Part shown: positions 17,348-26,222 of the stretch, one piece after another
Layout of the letters: every line of letters begins with the position of its first letter
Numbering within the stretch: position 1 is the stretch's first letter
Source: Sphingobium sp. BYY-5
GTDB lineage: Bacteria > Pseudomonadota > Alphaproteobacteria > Sphingomonadales > Sphingomonadaceae
Reading direction: 5' to 3'
DNA length: 64,000 nucleotides
Assembly: GCF_022758885.1 (NCBI RefSeq)
Contig: NZ_JALEBH010000001.1
Span: 992,001 to 1,056,000, forward strand
The notes under the pieces: generated by a model
Database searches by the model: none
What the model was told of the DNA's origin: nothing
The model's input: only the letters and a program-made list of their open reading frames with translations
Program-made: the position numbers and the translations under genes

Positions 17348-18919
17348 TCAGTAACTCCGCCCAACCAGTACGCGCTCCACCGCCTTTTCGCCGGTGAAGA
17401 TGCAGGCGCCGTCGGCGGCGTCCGCGTCGAGCGGTATGTTGCGCAGGGTGAGCTTTTCACCCTTGAGCCACTGCACCACCTTCTCCAGCGCCTCACCGGT
17501 CGGCTTGGCCCACTGAACCAGCGCCCAGCCTGGCTTCGCGCTGGCGTTGAAATGGGCTTTCAGCGCGTCAAGATCGGTAATCGATCGATCGATACCGCCG
17601 TCGAGCCGCGCCTTGGCGTCGGCGAACAGCGCCTCCTGGATTTCACTCAGCAGGTTGCCCGCATTCTGTGCGAAATCGCCCTTCGCAACGACCTGACTGT
17701 CGAGCTTGCCATCCTCGCGATAAAGCCGGTCGCGGCGGATGACCGAGACATTGCCGCCGGCAACATCACGGCCGCCGACCTCGATCACGATCGGCGCGCC
17801 CTTCTTGACCCAGCCCCAGCGCTTGGTCGCCGCCTTGGCCGGGCGTTTGTCGAGCAGCGTGCGTACCGGTTCGCGGAAGGCGTCGAGGCCATTGAGCTGC
17901 GTCACCAGGTCAGTGCAATAATCGAGGATTGCGGCATCCTCTTCCGTATCACGGAGCATCGGCACGACGACGATCTGATAGGGCGCAACGCGCGGCGGTA
18001 CGCGCAGGCCGTCATCGTCGCCATGCACCATGATGAGACCACCGATCATGCGGGTCGACATGCCCCAGCTTGTCGTCTGCGCCAGTTCCTGCTGCCCTTC
18101 GGCATTCTGGAACTTGATATTCTGCGCCTGGCTGAAGGTCGTGCCCAGGAAATGCGAGGTGCCGGCCTGAAGCGCCTTGCCGTCCTGCATCATCGCTTCG
18201 ATCGAATAGGTGGCGACGGCGCCGGGAAAGCGTTCGTTCTCCGGCTTTTCGCCCGCGATCACCGGCAGGCCGACGCATTCCTCGGCGAAACTGCGATAGA
18301 CTTCGAGCATCTTCATCGTCTCTTCCATCGCCTCGTCGACAGTGGCGTGCGCGGTATGCCCTTCCTGCCAGAGAAACTCGCTGGTGCGCAGGAACATACG
18401 GGTGCGCATTTCCCAACGCACGACATTGGCCCACTGGTTGATGAGCACGGGCAGGTCGCGCCAACTCTGTACCCAGCGGCTGAACGCCGCGCCGATCACG
18501 GTTTCCGACGTCGGTCGCACGACCAGCGGCTCTTCCAGCTTCGCTTCGGGGTCCGGCACCAGCTTGCCGTCCTGCTGGATCAGGCGATGATGGGTAACGA
18601 CCGCCATTTCCTTGGCGAAGCCGTCGACATGCTCGGCCTCCTTCTCGAAATAGCTGAGCGGAATGAAGAGCGGGAAATAGCAATTTTCATGGCCGGTCTG
18701 CTTGATCCGCGCATCCAGCAGAGTCTGGATGCGTTCCCAGATGCCATAGCCCCAGGGACGGATGACCATGCAGCCGCGAACGCCGCTTTCCTCGGCCATG
18801 TCGGCCTCCGAAATGACGGCCTGATACCAGGCGGCGAAATCCTGTTCGCGGGTAACGGAAAGGGCGTGCTTCACGTGGGTCGAGCCTTGGCTAGTCTGAA
18901 AAGAAGAATGGCGCGCCAT
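17348..18919 (-). CDS. proS: Prolyl-tRNA synthetase, archaeal/eukaryal-type (short)
   Basis: ProRS charges tRNA-Pro. The 523-residue protein is of the short archaeal-like type: there is no large editing insertion, the class II motif 2 region reads NQWANVVRWEMRTRMFLRTSEFLWQEGHTAH, and the C-terminus ends in the conserved tyrosine (VLVGRSY). The motif RPTSETVIGAAFSRW and the motif 3-like GTSHFLG...QTTSWGMSTRMIGGL are also visible. The first ATG (18919) is used, but conserved sequence starts only at about residue 16, where a GTG (18874) is an alternative start. The convergent neighbour hslU ends 46 bp away across a perfect hairpin. Confidence 0.94.
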   Translation of the reverse strand: MARHSSFQTSQGSTHVKHALSVTREQDFAAWYQAVISEADMAEESGVRGCMVIRPWGYGIWERIQTLLDARIKQTGHENCYFPLFIPLSYFEKEAEHVDGFAKEMAVVTHHRLIQQDGKLVPDPEAKLEEPLVVRPTSETVIGAAFSRWVQSWRDLPVLINQWANVVRWEMRTRMFLRTSEFLWQEGHTAHATVDEAMEETMKMLEVYRSFAEECVGLPVIAGEKPENERFPGAVATYSIEAMMQDGKALQAGTSHFLGTTFSQAQNIKFQNAEGQQELAQTTSWGMSTRMIGGLIMVHGDDDGLRVPPRVAPYQIVVVPMLRDTEEDAAILDYCTDLVTQLNGLDAFREPVRTLLDKRPAKAATKRWGWVKKGAPIVIEVGGRDVAGGNVSVIRRDRLYREDGKLDSQVVAKGDFAQNAGNLLSEIQEALFADAKARLDGGIDRSITDLDALKAHFNASAKPGWALVQWAKPTGEALEKVVQWLKGEKLTLRNIPLDADAADGACIFTGEKAVERVLVGRSY

Positions 18920-18970
18920 AGGCCAGACGCGCCATGCCTGTCGACCCCTTCGGATGCAGGAAGATCGACG

Positions 18971-19315
18971 TCAGTCGGCCGGCGCGCCCAACCGATCGAG
19001 CCATGCCCTGGCCTGTTTGGGTTCGCCGACCGCATCGGCCGCCGCGGGGCCGCGCACCGCCATGAAATCCTGGTGCAGGTCGAACGGCTCCAGGCCCAGG
19101 GTTGCCCGCATATCGTCAATTTCGTCCGCCAGCTCGGACAGCGTTTCGATGACCGGTGCGGCACGCGCTTTGGCGACGCGATCCTTCTGATGGTCGAACA
19201 AGCCCCAACGCCCGTCAGCGGTCACGCGCAGTGCCGCGATCAGGGCGTCGCGATATTCGCCTTCCAATTCCGCCCGGCGGATATCGAGCCGTTCCAGCCG
19301 GTCAGCCTTCGCCAT
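18971..19315 (-). CDS. Conserved hypothetical protein downstream of phaR
   Basis: A 114-residue soluble, charged, mostly helical protein starting MAKADRLERLDIRRAELEGE. I recognise no domain. Its ATG lies 5 bp after the phaR stop on the same strand, so the two are very likely translated from one message. The position suggests a link to PHA granules or simply shared transcription; neither can be shown. Confidence 0.7.
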   Translation of the reverse strand: MAKADRLERLDIRRAELEGEYRDALIAALRVTADGRWGLFDHQKDRVAKARAAPVIETLSELADEIDDMRATLGLEPFDLHQDFMAVRGPAAADAVGEPKQARAWLDRLGAPAD

Positions 19316-19320
19316 CAGGT

Positions 19321-19893
19321 TCAGCTCAGCTTGTCGATCTTCGCGTTGAGCGCAGCAAGCTGGGCCTTGAGTATGGCGATCTCGTCATCCTTGGCCTCCT
19401 CCGACGCAGGCGCAGCGGGTGGCGGTGGCGTAACGCCAGGGATGCCACCGCCAAAAGCGCTGGCAGCGGCTTCGAACATCTGCAGATTGCGCTTGGCGAT
19501 CTCGGCCAGCGGGCCGCCGCCGAATGCCCCTTTCATCGCTTCCTGAAACTGCTGCTGATTCTTGCGAAAGGCGTCCATCGACGCTTCCAGATATTGCGGC
19601 ACCATCGACTGCATCGAATCGCCGTACATGGCGATGAGCTGGCGCAGGAAGTTGACGGGCAACATATTCTTGCCGCGCTGTTCCTCTTCCATGATGATCT
19701 GGGTCAGGACATTATGCGTGATGTCCTCGCCCGTCTTGGCGTCAACGACAACGAACTCACGCCCTTCACGTGTCATCTGCGACAGCAAATCGAGCGTGAT
19801 ATAGCTGGAAGTTTCGGTATTATAGAGTCGCCTGTTGGCGTACTTCTTGATGACGACCGGTTCCGATTCATTGACGGTCTTGGATTTGGTCAT
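19321..19893 (-). CDS. phaR: Polyhydroxyalkanoate synthesis regulator
   Basis: PhaR binds DNA and PHA granules and represses phasin and PHA genes until polymer forms. The 190-residue product has the N-terminal PHB_acc_N DNA-binding domain (KKYANRRLYNTETSSYITL, about 16-34), the following accumulation regulator region with NVLTQIIMEEEQRGKNMLP, and a C-terminal proline-rich linker and coiled coil. The ATG at 19893 is used because an AGAGGA site sits 5 nt before it. Its start codon overlaps the start codon of the divergent PhaC-like hydrolase. A small hypothetical gene follows 5 bp downstream. Confidence 0.94.
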   Translation of the reverse strand: MTKSKTVNESEPVVIKKYANRRLYNTETSSYITLDLLSQMTREGREFVVVDAKTGEDITHNVLTQIIMEEEQRGKNMLPVNFLRQLIAMYGDSMQSMVPQYLEASMDAFRKNQQQFQEAMKGAFGGGPLAEIAKRNLQMFEAAASAFGGGIPGVTPPPPAAPASEEAKDDEIAILKAQLAALNAKIDKLS

Positions 19894-20980
19894 GGATTCC
19901 TCTCCCACACCTGCTCATATCGCAATAGCACAAGGCGATGCCGCACCGCAACATGGGCCGCGTCCTTTGCCCCTTTTTCTCAGTATTTTATGGCGCGAAA
20001 CGGAGGATGATCCGGAACTGCGCCGTCGCGCCTTCCTTGGACTGCGCAAATATCAGGAGGCGCAGCGTCCGGCGGCCGCATCGCTGGGGCATTGCGTGAC
20101 CAGCGCCGGACCATCGCGATTACTGCAATATGGGAAGGAAAATGGCCGATTTCCGGTGGTTTTCATCCCCTCCCTTATCAATCCTCCCCAGGTGCTCGAC
20201 CTGTCCGAAAGCCGATCCTTGCTGCGCCACATGGCTGCAGCAGGACATGATACCTATCTGGTCGATTGGGGCGCACCTGGCGTGGAGGACGCCTCACTCG
20301 GACTGGACGGACATGTGATGCATCGGTTGCTGCCGATGCTCGCCACCCTGCCCCGTCCGCCGATTCTGGTCGGCTATTGCCTGGGGGGCAGCCTGGCGCT
20401 GGGGGCGGCGGCGATGCGACCCTTTCCGGCGGTGGTGACGATCGCCGCGCCATGGCGGTTCGACGCCTTCCCCTCGGCGGACCTCGACCTCATCAGCGGC
20501 CTGTGGCAGGGCGCGAAGGCGATGTGCGAGCGCATCGGCTATGTCCCGATGGAGGTGCTGCAATCGGGCTTCTGGGCAATGGACCCCGTGCGCACCATCC
20601 GGAAATATGCCGCCTTTGCCGATGTCGAAGCGGGATCGGACGCGGAGCGCGCCTTCCTGGCGGTCGAGGATTGGGCCAATGGTGGGGCGCCGCTGACCTT
20701 CGCGGCCGGCCGCGACCTGTTCGAAACATTCTATGCCGCCAATGCCAGTGGATGCGGCCAGTGGACGATGGATGGCCGTCCCGTCGATCCCTCCGCTCTT
20801 GATTGCCCGACCCTTTCGATCGTCTCGACCAGCGACCGCATCGTGCCTGCCACCGCCGGTCCTCGCCTGAACGAAGAGCGCAGCGTTCAACTCGGCCATG
20901 TCGGCATGGTTGTGGGCGGCCGCGCGCGCGAAACGCTATGGGAACCGCTATCCCTTTGGCTTTCCAGCCATGGTGGTTGA
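19892..20980 (+). CDS. PHA synthase-like alpha/beta hydrolase (Cys nucleophile)
   Basis: A 362-residue alpha/beta hydrolase with the lipase-like box GYCLGGS, whose nucleophile is cysteine (Cys163), as in PHA synthases. It also has VDWGAPG (125-131) and late catalytic residues near STSDRIVP (Asp) and LGHVGMVVG (His). It is much shorter than class I PhaC and lacks its N-terminal domain, so it resembles class III-like PhaC or a PHA depolymerase relative. Its location beside phaR and upstream of a thiolase supports a polyester role. The ATG at 19892 overlaps the phaR start codon; a TTG at 19967 is an alternative. The thiolase gene starts 45 bp downstream. Confidence 0.82.
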   Translation: MDSSPTPAHIAIAQGDAAPQHGPRPLPLFLSILWRETEDDPELRRRAFLGLRKYQEAQRPAAASLGHCVTSAGPSRLLQYGKENGRFPVVFIPSLINPPQVLDLSESRSLLRHMAAAGHDTYLVDWGAPGVEDASLGLDGHVMHRLLPMLATLPRPPILVGYCLGGSLALGAAAMRPFPAVVTIAAPWRFDAFPSADLDLISGLWQGAKAMCERIGYVPMEVLQSGFWAMDPVRTIRKYAAFADVEAGSDAERAFLAVEDWANGGAPLTFAAGRDLFETFYAANASGCGQWTMDGRPVDPSALDCPTLSIVSTSDRIVPATAGPRLNEERSVQLGHVGMVVGGRARETLWEPLSLWLSSHGG

Positions 20981-21025
20981 TGCTATGTGCGCCTGCGAAA
21001 AAATCGTCCATCACCATAGAGGATC

Positions 21026-22204
21026 ATGGCATTGTCAGACATCGTCATTACCGCCGCCAAGCGCACGCCTGTCGGCAGCTTTCTGGGTGCTTTCGCTTCG
21101 ACCCCCGCGCATGAACTTGGCCGCCAGGCGATCCTTGCCGCGCTGACCCAGGCGGGCGTCGCGCCGGACGAAGTGGATGAAGTCATACTCGGTCATGTTC
21201 TGACTGCCGGCCTTGGACAGAATCCCGCGCGTCAGGCAGCGGTGAATGCCGGGATTCCGGTTGATCGCACTGCCTTCGCCATCAACCAGGTCTGCGGATC
21301 GGGGCTGCGGGCCGTTGCCCTTGCCGCCCAGGCGATCGCAACCGGCGACGCGCGTATCATGGTCGCCGGCGGGCAGGAAAATATGTCGCTCTCGCCCCAT
21401 GCCCAACTGCTGCGTGGCGGCACGAAGATGGGCAATGTCAGCCTGATCGATACGATGATCGTCGACGGCCTCACCGACGCCTTCAACAATTACCATATGG
21501 GCATCACCGCTGAAAATCTGGCGGAGAAATACCAGATCAGCCGTGAGGCACAGGACGAATTTGCCGTCGGCAGCCAGAACAAGGCGTCCGCCGCACGCGC
21601 ATCGGGCCGCTTCAAGGACGAAATCGCACCTGTCACGGTCAAGGGGCGCAAGGGCGATACGATCGTCGATACCGACGAATATATCCGCGACGGCGCCACG
21701 ATCGAAGCAATGCAGGGCCTCAAGCCCGCGTTCAAGAAGGATGGCACCGTCACCGCCGGCAACGCCAGTGGCTTGAATGACGGTGCGGCCGCGCTGGTGC
21801 TCATGACCGCCGATGAAGCCGCCAAGCGGGGCGCGTCCGTGCTGGGCCGCATTGCCGGATTCGCAACCTGCGGCGTTGATCCGTCGATCATGGGCATCGG
21901 CCCGGCCCCGGCCAGCCGCAAAGCGCTGGCAAAGGCGGGCTGGTCGGTCGCAGACCTTGATCTGATCGAAGCCAACGAAGCCTTCGCCGCGCAGGCGCTG
22001 TCGGTCGGACAGGAGTTGGGTTGGGACGCAGCAAAGGTGAACGTCAATGGCGGCGCGATCGCCATCGGCCATCCGATCGGCGCTTCGGGCGCGCGCGTGT
22101 TGACCACCCTGCTTTACGAAATGGCCAAGCGCAACGCGAAGAAGGGCCTTGCCACCCTGTGCATCGGCGGCGGCATGGGCGTCGCCATGTGCATCGAACG
22201 CTGA
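21026..22204 (+). CDS. Acetyl-CoA C-acetyltransferase (thiolase)
   Basis: This 392-residue enzyme condenses two acetyl-CoA to acetoacetyl-CoA or runs in reverse. The acylated cysteine is Cys90 in [11 protein letters not shown]. The second conserved region [18 protein letters not shown] carries the catalytic His, and the C-terminal [15 protein letters not shown] carries the catalytic cysteine (Cys379). The position downstream of the PhaC-like gene suggests it serves as PhaA in PHB synthesis, although AtoB-type housekeeping use cannot be excluded. A strong terminator follows. Confidence 0.95.
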   Translation: MALSDIVITAAKRTPVGSFLGAFASTPAHELGRQAILAALTQAGVAPDEVDEVILGHVLTAGLGQNPARQAAVNAGIPVDRTAFAINQVCGSGLRAVALAAQAIATGDARIMVAGGQENMSLSPHAQLLRGGTKMGNVSLIDTMIVDGLTDAFNNYHMGITAENLAEKYQISREAQDEFAVGSQNKASAARASGRFKDEIAPVTVKGRKGDTIVDTDEYIRDGATIEAMQGLKPAFKKDGTVTAGNASGLNDGAAALVLMTADEAAKRGASVLGRIAGFATCGVDPSIMGIGPAPASRKALAKAGWSVADLDLIEANEAFAAQALSVGQELGWDAAKVNVNGGAIAIGHPIGASGARVLTTLLYEMAKRNAKKGLATLCIGGGMGVAMCIER

Positions 22205-22225
22205 GGCATATTTCATGAAAACGAG

Positions 22226-22259
22226 AAGGCCGCCGGTCGAAGGATCGGCGGCCTTTTTC
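22226..22259 (+). terminator. Thiolase terminator
   Basis: A 10-bp GC-rich stem (AAGGCCGCCG and its complement) around a 10-nt loop is followed by a T-rich tail, 21 bp after the thiolase stop. Confidence 0.88.
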
Positions 22260-22265
22260 TTTGCC

Positions 22266-23312
22266 TCAGTTCCACACCCGATCGAACCGCGCGCCCAGCC
22301 CAGTCAGCAATTCATATTGCGACAGGCTCGATAGCCGCGCCGCTTCCGGTAGCGCATAGTCGATCGTCAACCAATCGCCCTCGGCCACGTCAGCGCGCAG
22401 GCTGACATCTACCGCAATCAGATCCATCGACACCCGGCCCAGCACCGGCAAGCGCTCACCGTCGATCAGCACCGCTCCCCTGCCGGAAAAGCCGCGCAGA
22501 TAGCCGTCGGCATAGCCCAGGTTCAGGATTGCCACCTCATGGTTGCGCTCGGCAGTGAAGATGGCATTATAGCCGATGCTGTCTCCGGCGATCAGCCGGC
22601 GGCGTTGCAGCACCTGCGCCTGCGGCTGCACCACGGCGCGGATATGGCCGTCCGCCTGCGCGCGCGGAATGCCGCCATAAAGCGCCAGCCCCGGCCGGGT
22701 CAGGTCGAACCGATAATCGCTGCCCAGACAGATGCCCGCGCTGTTCGCCAGGCTGTAGCGCGCGGCGGAAACCGTACCCATGATCCCGACGAACCGTTCC
22801 CGCTGCGTATCGTTGAGCGGCACATCTTCGTCCGCCGAAGCGAGATGGCTCATCAGCGTGGCGATCTCCAATCCCTCGGTCACCGCCGCAACATCATCTC
22901 GCCAGTCGAGGCCGAGCCGGTTCATGCCGGTATCGACCATCACGTCACATACGCCTCCACCAGCGGCGCGCCAGCGCGCGACCTGCATGGGGGTGGAAAG
23001 CACGGGCCGGGCGCGGGCGCCGAGCGCCTGAGCCATATCCTCTTCCCGCACACCGTGCAGGACGGACAGAGCGATCCCATCCTCCAGCAGATGCTCGACC
23101 GCCGCCGCCTCACCCCAATTGGAGACGAAGAAATCCCGGCATCCCGCCCGGATCAGCCGGGCCATGACCTCGGCCGCGCCCAGCCCATAGCCATCCGCCT
23201 TGATCGCCGCGCCACAGGCCGCGCCGCCGCTCTGGGCGGTGAGCCAGCGCCAGTTCGATATAAGCGCGTCGCCATCCAGGCGCAGGCGCAGCGGAGCGAT
23301 ATAGCCGTGCAT
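22266..23312 (-). CDS. alr: Alanine racemase
   Basis: Alr interconverts L- and D-alanine using PLP and supplies D-Ala for peptidoglycan. The 348-residue product has the PLP lysine Lys38 in AIKADGYGLG, the substrate-contact regions SHLASADE and YGGIPRAQ, and the catalytic tyrosine region GDSIGYNAIFTAE with VAILNLGYADGY further on. RVSMDLIAVDV near the C-terminus is typical. It lies 25 bp downstream of the MFS gene on the same strand, so the two may be co-transcribed even though they are functionally unrelated. Confidence 0.94.
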   Translation of the reverse strand: MHGYIAPLRLRLDGDALISNWRWLTAQSGGAACGAAIKADGYGLGAAEVMARLIRAGCRDFFVSNWGEAAAVEHLLEDGIALSVLHGVREEDMAQALGARARPVLSTPMQVARWRAAGGGVCDVMVDTGMNRLGLDWRDDVAAVTEGLEIATLMSHLASADEDVPLNDTQRERFVGIMGTVSAARYSLANSAGICLGSDYRFDLTRPGLALYGGIPRAQADGHIRAVVQPQAQVLQRRRLIAGDSIGYNAIFTAERNHEVAILNLGYADGYLRGFSGRGAVLIDGERLPVLGRVSMDLIAVDVSLRADVAEGDWLTIDYALPEAARLSSLSQYELLTGLGARFDRVWN

Positions 23313-23337
23313 GACGGTGCCGATAGCCTCCCCAGCG

Positions 23338-24927
23338 TCAGGCGTCGAGGGGGCGATCCCTGGTTTCGGGCAGCGCGATCAGGCAGGTGAGCAGCGCCAG
23401 CGCCACCACCGCCAGCGTATACCATAGGCCTGCATAGGGATTGCCCGTCCGCGCGACGATATATTGGCTGACCAGAGGCAGAAAACCGCCGAAATAGCCG
23501 GTGCCGATATGATAGGGGATGGAAAGCGAGCTATAGCGGATACGCGCCGGAAAATATTCCGATAGCAAAGCCGCCACCGGCCCATAGGTTGCGCCCGACA
23601 GGGTCCAGAGCACCAGCAAAGCACCGAACAGCAGCATGGCGCTGCGCCAATCGGGCGTTACCGCGCCGAAATCATAGCCCTGCGTCGTGAGCGCAGCGTC
23701 CAGCCCATCCGCACTGAGATCGCGCACCGCCACGCCGCCGATTGCCACGGCGGGTGCCGCCCCTTCCCTCTTCTCATAGGGAATGCCGCGCTTGGAAAAA
23801 TGGTCGAGCAGTTTGCCGCAGGCGGTCGGCTGCACCTTGGCGAAGGGATCGAACCGGCAGTCGAGACCGCTCACCACAACCGGCGCGCGAATTGACGCAT
23901 CCTGAAGGGCCGGGTTCGCTGTCTTCCCCATGAACTGATAGAGCGGCAGCGCCAGCAGCAGAACCAGTGCATAGCCGATGATGATCGGTTTCCGCCGCCC
24001 GACCCGATCGGACAGCCAGCCGAAGAAGATGAAGGAGAATATCCCTGCAAGGGCGCTACCGCCCACCAGAAGCTGCGCAATGCCCGGCGCGACATGCAGA
24101 CTGCTTTGCAGGAAATAGAGCGCCTGAAACATCACCGTATAGGCGATGACGGTGAACCCTGCGGCGATGCCGATCATCGCGACGAACATGCGTTTCTTGT
24201 TGCCTGGAGCGGTGAAGGCTTCCTTGAGCGGGTTCTGCGCCTGCGTGCCTGCGGCCTTCATCGCCGTGAAGACCGGACTTTCGCGCAGCATCAGCCGCAT
24301 CCAGAGCGAAATGGCGAGCAGCAGCAGCGACAGGATGAAGGGGATGCGCCATCCCCAGGCGTCCCACACCGCCTTGCCCACGATCCATTGGGTGCCAACC
24401 ACGACGATCAGCGAGAGGATGAAGCCGCCAATGACGCCCGCCTGGATGAAGCTGGTGTAGAAACCGCGCTTCCCGGCAGGCGCATGTTCGGCGACATAGA
24501 TGGCCGCGCCGCCATATTCGCCGCCCAGCGCCAGCCCCTGCGCGATCCGCAGCAGGATCAGGATGATGGGCGCGGCCACGCCGATGCTGGCGGCCGAGGG
24601 CGTGAGGCCCACCCCCGCCGTCGCTGCGCCCATCAGGATGATGGTGGCAAGGAACGTATATTTGCGCCCCAACCGGTCACCCAGATACCCGAACAGCATC
24701 GCGCCGATCGGCCGGAAGGCGAAGCCGATGGCGAAACCCGTAAGCGTGTAGAGCAGTTCGACGGTGGGATTGTCGGTCGGGAAGAAAGTGCGCCCGATGA
24801 TTGGCGCGAGAACGCCGTAGATGTAGAAATCATACCATTCGAACACAGTGCCGAGCGCCGACGCGGTGATGACCAACCGGTCCCGCCGTGCATCCATCAC
24901 ATAGTCGCTGCCAACCGTATCGCTCAT
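23338..24927 (-). CDS. MHS-family (MFS) metabolite:proton symporter
   Basis: A 529-residue inner-membrane transporter with twelve hydrophobic helices. The MHS signatures are FEWYDFYIYG near the N-terminus, GYLGDRLGRKYTF in the loop between helices 2 and 3, and GEYGGAAIYVAEHAP. A second DRVGRRKP loop lies in the middle. It has an extra hydrophilic insert at about residues 350-430 containing two cysteines. The family imports organic acids or osmolytes; the substrate is unknown. The start at 24927 is chosen for its GGGGGTGGA ribosome binding site. alr follows 25 bp downstream. Confidence 0.9.
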   Translation of the reverse strand: MSDTVGSDYVMDARRDRLVITASALGTVFEWYDFYIYGVLAPIIGRTFFPTDNPTVELLYTLTGFAIGFAFRPIGAMLFGYLGDRLGRKYTFLATIILMGAATAGVGLTPSAASIGVAAPIILILLRIAQGLALGGEYGGAAIYVAEHAPAGKRGFYTSFIQAGVIGGFILSLIVVVGTQWIVGKAVWDAWGWRIPFILSLLLLAISLWMRLMLRESPVFTAMKAAGTQAQNPLKEAFTAPGNKKRMFVAMIGIAAGFTVIAYTVMFQALYFLQSSLHVAPGIAQLLVGGSALAGIFSFIFFGWLSDRVGRRKPIIIGYALVLLLALPLYQFMGKTANPALQDASIRAPVVVSGLDCRFDPFAKVQPTACGKLLDHFSKRGIPYEKREGAAPAVAIGGVAVRDLSADGLDAALTTQGYDFGAVTPDWRSAMLLFGALLVLWTLSGATYGPVAALLSEYFPARIRYSSLSIPYHIGTGYFGGFLPLVSQYIVARTGNPYAGLWYTLAVVALALLTCLIALPETRDRPLDA

Positions 24928-25312
24928 TCCACCCCCGAAGTTCACACCGTCACTGGGGACCGCTCGCAATGCGTCGATCCCCGAAGTTCACACCGTCACT
25001 GAGGGCCGTTCGCTTCGCGCCGATCCGCCATCATCATCGCCTCCGTGCTTGCCCCCGGTTGTTTCCATCCGCTGTCATGCTCATGAGCATCCGCATGACG
25101 GGATCGATCGGGTCGATCATTCCAATTCCCTGCATGTCGTTTCTCCCCAAGATCATGGCCGGCCGCCGGTCGAGTATGACGCGAACGGGACCGGTAGGAC
25201 AGGCGGTAATTCGTCATGCGGTACGATCCTTTCGCCGCGATACAGGAAGCAGGTTGGAAGGAACGGCCCGCATGGCGTGGAAAGCACCGCGTTCATGGGC
25301 TATGTCGGACCT
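24928..25312. other. Intergenic region with a tandem repeat; no firm gene
   Basis: Between the divergent MHS transporter and the P-loop protein. It holds a two-copy 46-bp tandem repeat (listed separately) and, on the minus strand at 25034-25135, a 33-codon methionine-rich frame with a good GGGGAG site. That frame could be a leader peptide but has no other support. Otherwise I see nothing. Confidence 0.5.
24933..25024. repeat. Two-copy 46-bp imperfect tandem repeat
   Basis: The segment starting CCCCGAAGTTCACACCGTCA at 24933 recurs at 24979. The first 23 bp are identical and the rest diverges by several substitutions. It overlaps the 5' leader of the transporter gene, reaching within 6 bp of its start codon. 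Confidence 0.85.
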
Positions 25313-25843
25313 ATGAAGCTGATCTTCCTCTATGGCCAGGCCGCCGCCGGCAAGCTGACGGTGGCGAGGGCGCTTGCGGCGCGCACCGGCTATGCGCTGT
25401 TCCACAATCATCTGGTGGTCGATGCGGTCGGAGCGGTCTTCCCCTTCGGCTCGCCTGACTTTGTACGGTTGCGTGAGCGCTTCTGGCTGGACATCATGAC
25501 GGCTGCGGCGCGCGCCGACCGGTCGCTGATCTTCACCTTCGCGCCCGAATCCAGCGTCGCACCGGATTTCCCCGAACGGGCCGCCAGGCTGATCCGGGCC
25601 GAAGGTGGCGAAGTCCTGTTCGTGGCGCTGACGGTGGATGCCACCGAACAGGAACGGCGCATCGCCAATGCGGACCGGAGCGCGTTCGGTAAATTGACGT
25701 CGATCGATCTGTTGCGGACGCTCCATGCCGATTTCTGCCGCTGCATGGCGGCGATGCCACCACCGCTGGTCAGCATCGATACCGGTCTGACCGGGCCGGA
25801 TGAGGCGGCCGCGCACATCCTGTCGGCGATCGGCGATCAGTAG
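25313..25843 (+). CDS. P-loop NTPase, small-molecule kinase-like
   Basis: A 176-residue protein starting MKLIFLYGQAAAGKLTVARAL, whose Walker A motif is GQAAAGKL (8-15). The rest, with HNHLVVDAV and a regular alternation of strands and helices, is like the shikimate kinase/AAA_33 group of small P-loop kinases that phosphorylate metabolites or antibiotics. No substrate can be assigned. I use the ATG at 25313; an ATG 18 bp upstream is possible. The stop overlaps the last codons of the convergent csaA-like gene by 7 bp. Confidence 0.75.
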   Translation: MKLIFLYGQAAAGKLTVARALAARTGYALFHNHLVVDAVGAVFPFGSPDFVRLRERFWLDIMTAAARADRSLIFTFAPESSVAPDFPERAARLIRAEGGEVLFVALTVDATEQERRIANADRSAFGKLTSIDLLRTLHADFCRCMAAMPPPLVSIDTGLTGPDEAAAHILSAIGDQ

Positions 25844-26208
25844 AGCCGCGCGCCGTTCGGCACCGGCTTGTCCGGCGCGAACAATGTCACCGCACCCGCT
25901 TCGTCGGCGAAGCCAAGCGTCAGCACTTCGGACAGAAACTTGCCGATCTGGCGTGGCGGGAAATTGACCACGGCGGCGACCTGACGGCCGGGCAGATCGT
26001 CCAGAGCGTGGTTTTCGGTAATCTGGGCGCTGGATTTTTTCCGGCCGATCGTGGGACCGAAATCGATCAGCAGCTTGTAGGCGGGCTTGCGCGCTTCGGG
26101 ATAGGGTTCGGCCGAGACGATCGTGCCGACGCGGATATCGACTTTCAGGAAATCGTCGAAGGCGATCGTTTCGGCCGCGGGAGCGTTGGGGTCATGGGTC
26201 AGGTGCAT
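25837..26208 (-). CDS. CsaA-like tRNA-binding domain protein
   Basis: A 123-residue single OB-fold protein of the CsaA/Trbp111 type. The signatures are DFLKVDIRVGTIVSAEPYPEA, LLIDFGP, SSAQITENH and VVNFPPRQIGKFLSEVLTLG. CsaA dimers bind tRNA and have been described as having chaperone-like activity in Bacillus. It is convergent with, and overlaps by 7 bp, the P-loop gene, and lies 89 bp downstream of pccA across an imperfect palindromic repeat. Confidence 0.92.
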   Translation of the reverse strand: MHLTHDPNAPAAETIAFDDFLKVDIRVGTIVSAEPYPEARKPAYKLLIDFGPTIGRKKSSAQITENHALDDLPGRQVAAVVNFPPRQIGKFLSEVLTLGFADEAGAVTLFAPDKPVPNGARLY

Positions 26209-26222
26209 GGTGCCACCCTAGC

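Noticed and set aside
17306..19546. A 746-codon open frame on the plus strand
   Set aside because: It is the antisense of proS, the hypothetical gene and phaR, which have clear homology; long antisense frames are common in GC-rich DNA.
24888..25316. A 142-codon plus-strand frame before the P-loop gene
   Set aside because: It crosses the tandem repeat and the transporter start, has an atypical Arg/Ser/His-rich composition, and lacks a ribosome site.
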